Part shown: in pieces, positions 57,620-64,000 of the stretch | Position numbering within the stretch: position 1 is the first letter of the stretch | Layout of the letters: the number at the start of each line of letters is the position of its first letter | DNA from: Cycas panzhihuaensis | Lineage: Eukaryota; Cycadophyta | Length of the DNA: 64,000 nt | Reading direction: 5' to 3' | Assembly: GCA_023213395.1 (NCBI GenBank) | Contig: CM041465.1 | Span: 198,097,741-198,161,740 of the forward strand | Program-made: the position numbers and the translations under genes | Notes under the pieces: model-generated | Databases searched by the model: none | What the model was told of the DNA's origin: nothing | Seen by the model: only the letters and a program-made list of their open reading frames with translations

Positions 57620-60403
57620 TCATGGTACATAGCTAAGGCTCCCAAAATACCTCTTATCTCCCTATACAATACATAATATACTCATCTCTGAGACTCTTAA
57701 TGAGATCCCTCTAGAGCACTTGGATATCACCTCTCCCCACTATCTAAAGCCTACCCATAAGCAGACTCTTTGTGAGGTGGAAGATGATGTCATCCTTGCT
57801 ATACTATGGTACTCCCTAATGGAGTAACTCATGCTCCCACCTAAGCTAATATCATGCTATATAGATGACATCTCTTGTCCTCAACTAGTCTTAGCTCTAG
57901 CTCTTGAGTCCTTATCTCTACTCTCATGTCTATGTACATGTCTTAAGCTCAAAGAGTATGGTTATAGTAGTCATTATGTCCTTCTAGTAGGGCATGATCC
58001 ACTATGTTCTATGTTACTACCTCCTCTGTTATAGAAATGTAGGGGAATACTAGCTCTAGTATCCTCTACACCTCTCTTAAGGTCACAACCTCATCACCTA
58101 TCTGATGAAAATATGTAACCCATAATCAGTCTATTGAAATAGAGAAATCCTGAATGAAAGAAAATATAATCTGATATAAGAGAAATAAATTGAATGTTAT
58201 ACTTGATGGCTCATCCACTCTTGTTAGTTTTGCTTTCATCGCCTCCTCGATCGATGGTATTCCCTCTTCCTATGGCTTATGGGGAGTCTCTTGGGTAGGC
58301 TCACCCTCTCCTATCTTACTCCCTCCTTCTCTCTTATATCCATCTATTGAGCCTAGCTCCATGCTCTATATAGATTCTCCTCTACCGTCACTTGGTACTC
58401 CACCTACTTTATCAAGTACTTGATGACTCCCTCCTCTTTCTTTACTAGTCATGGTGCCTCCCTTGCCTCCTTATCCTATCTCTCAACTACCTCTACTATC
58501 TCTCTAGCTTACCCTCCTTTATCTCATCCTCTACCTCTCCCTTGACTAGTGGTAGGAGCCTCCTCTACTGCCCTTCTCTCTGTAACATCCATCTTATTGT
58601 TAATCCATCATGGTAACTCTATATATAGATCTTCTATAAGTTGCCTCCTCATCATCCTATTAAGAAGATAATTGTGTGTACTCTTGGCTATGATAGCTAG
58701 CTTGTTATAGATCGTAACCCTCATGTACCACTTGTTCATCCCTAGATCTATAATAGTCAACTCCCTTGAGGCTCCTCCTAGTCTTATGAGTGGAACGTAG
58801 TCATATAGCCAGCACATCAAAATTAAGCTATATAAGAATACTTCCCTCTCCATCCTCTTGATCCTCGATAACTGGTGGCATATGCTATCTATAATATATT
58901 GTCCCTAGTTAATCTGGATCGCCTACTCGTACCTCCTTACCACACCAGTCTACTAAGCTAGAACTCTAATGAAATTTTAGGTCCTAGCTATCCTATAAAT
59001 ATAGTAAGGGCAATAATCCTCCTAACCATAGGAATATCCCATGTCATTTATATAAACTCCACTAATACCCCATGCTATCTAATTTGATTAACAAAGCTCA
59101 TAAAGTACTTGCTACATTCTATTTGGGACTGTTAGAATATGATAACAAATGGTTGGGAGGCTAAAATTTTGATATGTTGGCAGTGCGGGTTTCCCCCTAA
59201 ACCTTCCAAGGCGGGTTCCAAGGGGGGCAGGAGCCACCCTTGGCCAGGAGATGCAAGGGGCATGGAACGCCCCCCACTAAGAGGGGGTTCAGGGGCAATA
59301 GCCCCCGACCAAAAAATTAGCACTAGAAACTATATTAAATTGTAAAGAGAATCAGGGTTATTTGATAAAAATACCTTAGATTCTATAGTCAAGATTTGTA
59401 CTATGTATGACCCACTCATGTAGCCTGATTTAGGGTATATTTCTTTATGTTGAGGTTGTTCAATGTACTGTGAGTAGGGTGGCGGTTGGTTGTTATTGCT
59501 GAGGGTACTCTACTAATGGTTATGTATATTATCTCCATTCCGTAACAATAAAGATCGATACCTTTCTTATGTGGATGTTTCCGTAGAATACTGTTGGGGT
59601 TTTACCACATTATATCGGGTGTACATTTTATTCTTGGCTTTCTTGTTCATTTTATTATTTTATCTCTGGTTTAAGAACTTGCATGTAATTTTAGTTTTGA
59701 TTCCTGTAACTAGTTGCAAGAATAGTTTAGATCTTGGTGGCGATTTAAGGGTATTGGGACCTTATCGTCTCAATAGGGACTCCTTATCTATCACTCTAAT
59801 GAACCTCACTCGCTCTCCATATTAGCTCACTCCCAGGATCCTCCCCACACCACTTAGAGTGATGCCAAACTCTCTGGCAGCTTATACTTTGAAGACATTA
59901 CATCTTGGAATCTAACAACCAATGAAATCATATAATATCTCATGTTCCATTACTAATTGGGTTGATCCACTCGCTCGTGAGAGTCCACACACTCTCAGAA
60001 TCATCCATCTTACCTCATCCAACTCATTAACTATCTCTCTAATGGCCATTCCCTTATTTTCTTATGTCTCTACTCTATCCAAAGGTTGCATTATATCATA
60101 AAGATCTTATTAGTGCTTTGATTTTATTTTAGAAATTTTAATTTTTAAGATTTCTCTACAAAAATTTAAAAGTGTGACCATATAATTAGAAACATGATTT
60201 CATAATAAAAAACTATGATTTCATAGTAAAAAATATGATTTCCTTTGATTGTGATAAATTACAAAGCCATGTTTTTGACTTTTTTATCATGTTTTCCACT
60301 GATTGATTATGCTTTTAGTGAAGTTCTTGTATTTTTTGCATTACATCACTATATTTTTTAATAAAAAAACTAAAACTAAAAATAATAATAATTCTAACTT
60401 ACC
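57620..60403 (-). pseudogene. antisense PMD gene of element D, interrupted
   Basis: Diverged minus-strand homolog of the PMD genes in A-C. Readable stretches from the 5' side are NKGMAIREIVNELDEVRWMI, LRVCGLSRASGSTQ and ITLSGVGRILGVS (PMD core, near 59820-59865), then after a 624-base insertion YFMSFVNQIR, HGVLVEFI, MTWDIPMVRRIIALTIFI and, at 58608-58853, a frame with MCWLYDYVPLIRLGGASREL. The C-terminal part toward 57620 is Ser/Glu-rich but hard to follow. A GGTAAGTT donor at 60402 suggests the same first intron (about 60402-60090), with its acceptor decayed. Confidence 0.6.
59130..59753 (+). mobile_element. 624-base insertion in the D PMD gene, possible solo LTR
   Basis: Starts TGTTAGAATATG and ends ATTTAAGGGTA, flanked on both sides by TTGGGAC (59123-59129 and 59754-59760). 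Removing it rejoins the PMD frame region. It has a GC-rich block at 59185-59310 with self-complementary G and C runs. The TGTTAGAAT start is like many copia LTRs, so I read it as a solo LTR or TRIM-type element. The 7-base duplication is longer than the usual 5, and the expected CA end is TA. Confidence 0.55.
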
Positions 60404-60860
60404 AGGTATCTAGCTCTCTGCTCCACGTTGCTGATGATAGTCCTCTGGAGATGGTCCTATGTCAGAAAGATCTCCTGATTGCCTCAGAAAAAGAGGAAAA
60501 GCCTCTAGGTAGCTCGTTTTTCCTCCTGCCTCCAATGAAAATGAAATTCATTTCTTATCAATTTTCTTAATAAAAGAGAGAGGCTTTCCTTTTTTATTTT
60601 TAAGGTAGAATTTTCTCTAGCATCTATGGAACCTATCAAGTGGATTATACTCCTTTCTAGTCATCATTATTATCAAAATCACTTTAGGGTACTAAAATCT
60701 ATTCGTGTTTGCTTTGATAGGTTCAATTATCATTCTTGGAATATGCTTACTTTCTCTTGGAGCTCATCTTCCTTTGGAGACATAATCAATCATCTTGCAT
60801 TCCCTCTTTTTACCTAGATCTTCTTATTAGTCTTTAGAATATCTAGCTCTAAGTTCCTTT
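60404..60860. other. element D 5' side of the PMD gene
   Basis: AT-rich, no gene. Should hold exon 1 and the promoter of the minus-strand PMD gene; I cannot fix a start codon or TATA box. Confidence 0.35.
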
Positions 60861-61135
60861 CACCTTTTAATGAGCTTAAACTATGATAGGAACATAGCCC
60901 CGATCTTTCTTTCACCTGTTGATAAACCTAAACTATGACAATATATCATTATAAGTCCCATTTATGTATTATAGAGCCTAAACTATGAGAAAGAATCCTC
61001 TAAAAGATGATTATTAACGAGGTTAAAATATGATAATCAACTTATAAAAGCCTTCACCTCATTAATGAGGCTAAGCTATGATGGATTTCTTTGAAAAGTC
61101 ACCTATTAATGAGCTTGAAAATTATGATAGTCTAT
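60861..61135 (+). repeat. six-copy array of the AATGAGGCTAAACTATGAT motif
   Basis: Degenerate copies near 60868, 60920, 60972, 61014, 61062 and 61106, spaced 42-52 bases, each of the form TTAATGAG(G/C)(T/C)TAAACTATGAT, several preceded by CACCT. Elements A and C have one such motif after the extra RNase H. Confidence 0.75.
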
Positions 61136-61214
61136 CTATCTTGCCTTAGCGAAAAGATTTCCCTCTGATGCATGGCTAAAGAGAGATAAACTATGACTAG
61201 TTGTATAGTAGAGA

Positions 61215-61433
61215 CCCATCTAGTTTGTAGGCATTTAGTGATGAAGTCCCATCTAGTTTGTGGGCGTTTTGGTAGTGAAGTCCCATCCAATTTATGGGTA
61301 TTAGGTAGTTTTTCTTTGGTGATAAATACCCAGTCCTATTGGGTGGGGTTTTAGTAATGATAGGTGCCCAGTCCTTTTGGGTGAGATATGTAAATAATGT
61401 CCTTTTAATAGAAGAAACCCAATCTTTTTGGGT
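61215..61433 (+). repeat. array of six CCCA...TGGG hairpins
   Basis: Short inverted repeats near 61215-61232, 61248-61264, 61282-61298, 61328-61344, 61366-61382 and 61417-61433. Each has arms CCCA and TGGG (often ACCCA/TGGGT) and a loop of about 8-9 bases (TCTAGTTTG, TCCAATTTA, GTCCTAT, ATCTTTT). The first has decayed to TAGG in the right arm. Confidence 0.8.
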
Positions 61434-61636
61434 ACATTTATTAGGGAGAACCTTTTGGTCTTATTACTATAGGAAATTTGTTTCAAGTTAGATTATAGAT
61501 CTTCTTCACCTCATCATTCATGTGCTTCATTTAGTTCCTATCATATTTCATCGAAGAATAATCACCTTCGTCATTGCCACCTTTCATCATCCTATTTTCT
61601 TCCTAAAGTAGGAGCTTTAGGTGTCAATGGGACAAA

Positions 61637-64000
61637 TGTTTCACCAAAACATGGCCTCTTATTTGTATTTATGACTTTTGATATAGTTCTTATATGGTTA
61701 TATGCAAAAAATAAAGGATAGACTTGCTTTATATTGAGCTAGGCCATGTTTTGATGAAATTATATATTGATTTTACTTTAGAATACATGATGAATGATGA
61801 TGTGGTGCATATTGTGTTATCACGTGTCGATGACTAATACTATGGCATTAAAATTTTCCTTTCATGATCATTTCAATCCACTTTTCCTTTAAAACATTTC
61901 ATTTTTAAGTTATATTCTTGATTTCAATCATGATTTATATTTTTGATAATTTTTGGCTTATGATCATCATTTTCATCTTATTTTGGGCCTTTTTTTCTCA
62001 CTATAAAGTCATTTGTATTTCAATTAATGTTTTAAAATAAAATTTTGACATTTTGATGAGTTATATTTACTTCTTTATTTGCCATATTTTTGGTACTATC
62101 AAAAGTATGCCCAATTATATTTTTAGAGTAAAGCTACATTTTTGGTAGATCTAGAAACATGACTGGTCATATTTTTTACTGTTATGTATGTAAAACTTGG
62201 CCAACATGCCAAATTTTTATATGCTTCCACCTAAATTTAATGAAATCCTATCTTTATCATGACCTACACTTATCAAAAATATGTGATTATCTATCATAGA
62301 GAGTTAAAGTATGATTTTTTCAAGTTTTGTGTAAATTTTGAGAGATTTTTAGAGACTTTTGGAGACTGCTTTTACTGTGACAAAATTAGCTTTTGGTAAT
62401 ACTTTTGGGTGAAACTAGGAAGTGAGATTAATACTAAGCTTACTACTCTACTGAGGTTTAAATTTTAATAGTTTGTATTTCAAGTTTTATGGTTTCTCTC
62501 AAGACTTTAGCCTTAAAACTCTTCTAAATTGGCAAGATCTTTCCTATGTGATTTTTTATCATTTCATTATTTATTAGAGGATGTTTCTTGCTTAAAATTT
62601 ACTCTCTCTTTTGGCTGGTTATTATGGTGATCTTGTATATGTTTTTTCCTTAGAATATTGGTTTAACGATTAGCCCTTTATGGGGTTCACAAGAGATAGG
62701 CTAAGGTGGGGCATGGTCATCTCTCCACCATTCAAATAGCTACCTCTTCCCATTCTCCTATAGCAGTCTATATTCCAAGTAGTTTGTGATCCCTTTTAGC
62801 TTATATTTGGCTATGGTTCAGCCCTTATTACTTATTATCTTTTTTTCTTTACTTGTTTTAAAGGAAAGTTTAAAGAGAATTGATCAATTGAAAGAAAGGA
62901 GACATTCTGAGGCAGAATTTTATACTAGAGAAGAAGTCATGATTATATTGCTTGCGTGATTTCACTCTTAAATTTGTTTTCTTCCTTTGAAAAGAAGAAT
63001 TTAAATTTGTTAAATGAATATATATTTGATTTTTCAAATTACTAGAGGTTAAAGGATCCCTTGGGAGTCTCTCTTGCTCTAATTATAATAGAATCTTAAA
63101 GTTGTATGACTAGTTTCTTATATAAGGATTATAATTGAATTTTTATTATTTACATGCAACTTTAGGGGTCTAAAAATTTATTTTGAACAATAGTAGTATG
63201 CCTTTGAAATTTCTCTTTTGCATCATAGAACATTCATTCAAAGAAAAGATAGCATGTGTGTGATATAAGGATCTTTTAATTAATATTACATGTTATCAAA
63301 TTTTTTAAAAGTTTGCATAGAATAATTACATTATGTGTTGCATCTCTTATTAGTTCTTTTCTTTTTATAGTGAAGTGTGCATATTCAATTTAAAAGGATA
63401 GTCTTATATTTGCATTAGTGTGCTTCATCTTTAAACCAAAAAAGACAAAAAATATATTGCATGCATCTAGTTTTTCTTTGCTTGTTCATTGAAGGTAGAA
63501 AAGGTCTTGCTACTTCATTAATTGCCTTTGTTTATTTTATTTCATTTTATTAAGCATACAAAATAAAAATATAAAAAGAAAGAAAACCTTTCCATTCATT
63601 TAACTCTTCCCCTTTATTCAATTAAAACTTAAAATGTTGAAAGAATCAAAGGATAGAAGCCCCATAGGAAGGGCACATAAAATATTATTAGAGTAGCTCC
63701 AAACTTAAACTCCTTCACCCAATTATATAGGCTAGTAGATCCTACCACACCCATATATCCAATCCTTCTATCATCTTACTTATTCATAGCTTTACTAGAT
63801 GACATAACTAGGTGAAGACTCCTTCTTAAGAGTTGGGTAAAGGTGGTTAGTTAGGTCTTCTTAAACTTTATATCTCCTAGTATTGATTAAAAGAAAGGAA
63901 ATACCTCACGGATTTAGAGATATATAGTTTAGGTCCACCTAAGATATACCATACCCTTAAAGTTTTTAGTCTTATTTTATCTCTCTAGTATATATATTTT
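61637..64000. repeat. AT-rich LTR-like region of element D
   Basis: Possible LTR start at 61637 (TGTTTCACCAAAAC after GGGACAAA), by comparison with TGTTTCC starts in A and C. An inverted repeat with 17-base arms (61641-61657, 61741-61757) follows. Much of 61.8-63.0 kb aligns by short words to 10.4-12.1 kb. No gene seen to the end of the window. Confidence 0.4.

Noticed and set aside
61215-61433. Regularly spaced palindromic repeats as a CRISPR array
   Set aside because: The repeats are 16-18 bases with variable loops and uneven spacing, in plant nuclear DNA without cas genes; they are hairpins, not CRISPR repeats.
62000-64000. Possible host gene at the right end
   Set aside because: No open frame, splice pattern or domain; composition and word matches fit LTR-like AT-rich DNA.

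Overview
This window is repeat-filled plant nuclear DNA. I find no host gene, tRNA or rRNA. Almost all of it is decayed LTR retrotransposons inserted into one another. The Tat-type Ty3/gypsy elements with 2.7-4 kb LTRs, the chromovirus-like Ty3/gypsy elements, the Ty1/copia element, the tRNA-iMet primer sites and a Plant Mobile Domain (PMD) all point to a land plant with a large genome. The species cannot be told. Every coding region is broken by stops or frameshifts, many of the CAG-to-TAG or TGG-to-TAG kind expected from decay of methylated cytosines.

Layout. (1) 1-10382: Tat element A, + strand, 3' part only (RT, RNase H, integrase, an antisense PMD gene, an extra RNase H, PPT, 3' LTR). 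(2) 10383-12097: AT-rich DNA resembling the LTR-like DNA at 61.8-63 kb. (3) 12098-16789 and 49866-51897: Tat element B, minus strand, split by element C and cut again by chromovirus II. (4) 16795-49865: Tat element C, + strand, with both LTRs, PBS, PPT and a one-mismatch 5-bp target duplication. It is about 19 kb once two later insertions are removed: chromovirus I (26576-33321, TSD cctag) and a Ty1/copia element (38214-45621, minus strand). (5) 51898-56493: chromovirus II, inserted in B and cut off inside integrase. (6) 56494-64000: Tat-like element D, with an extra RNase H fragment, an antisense PMD gene carrying a 624-bp insertion, a motif array, a hairpin array and LTR-like AT-rich DNA.

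The most unusual content is in the Tat family. In Tat elements the second (archaeal-type) RNase H normally lies between the first RNase H and integrase. Here it is missing from that place in A and C, and sits near the 3' end in A, B and C, beyond an antisense gene. That antisense gene encodes a PMD protein with a C-terminal coiled coil. It has its own TATA box and two predicted introns whose splice sites lie at matching places in three copies, and its 5' end faces the relocated RNase H head-to-head. In element D the extra RNase H instead lies directly before the sequence that follows integrase in A and C. All domain calls, splice sites and alignments were made by eye from the sequence.
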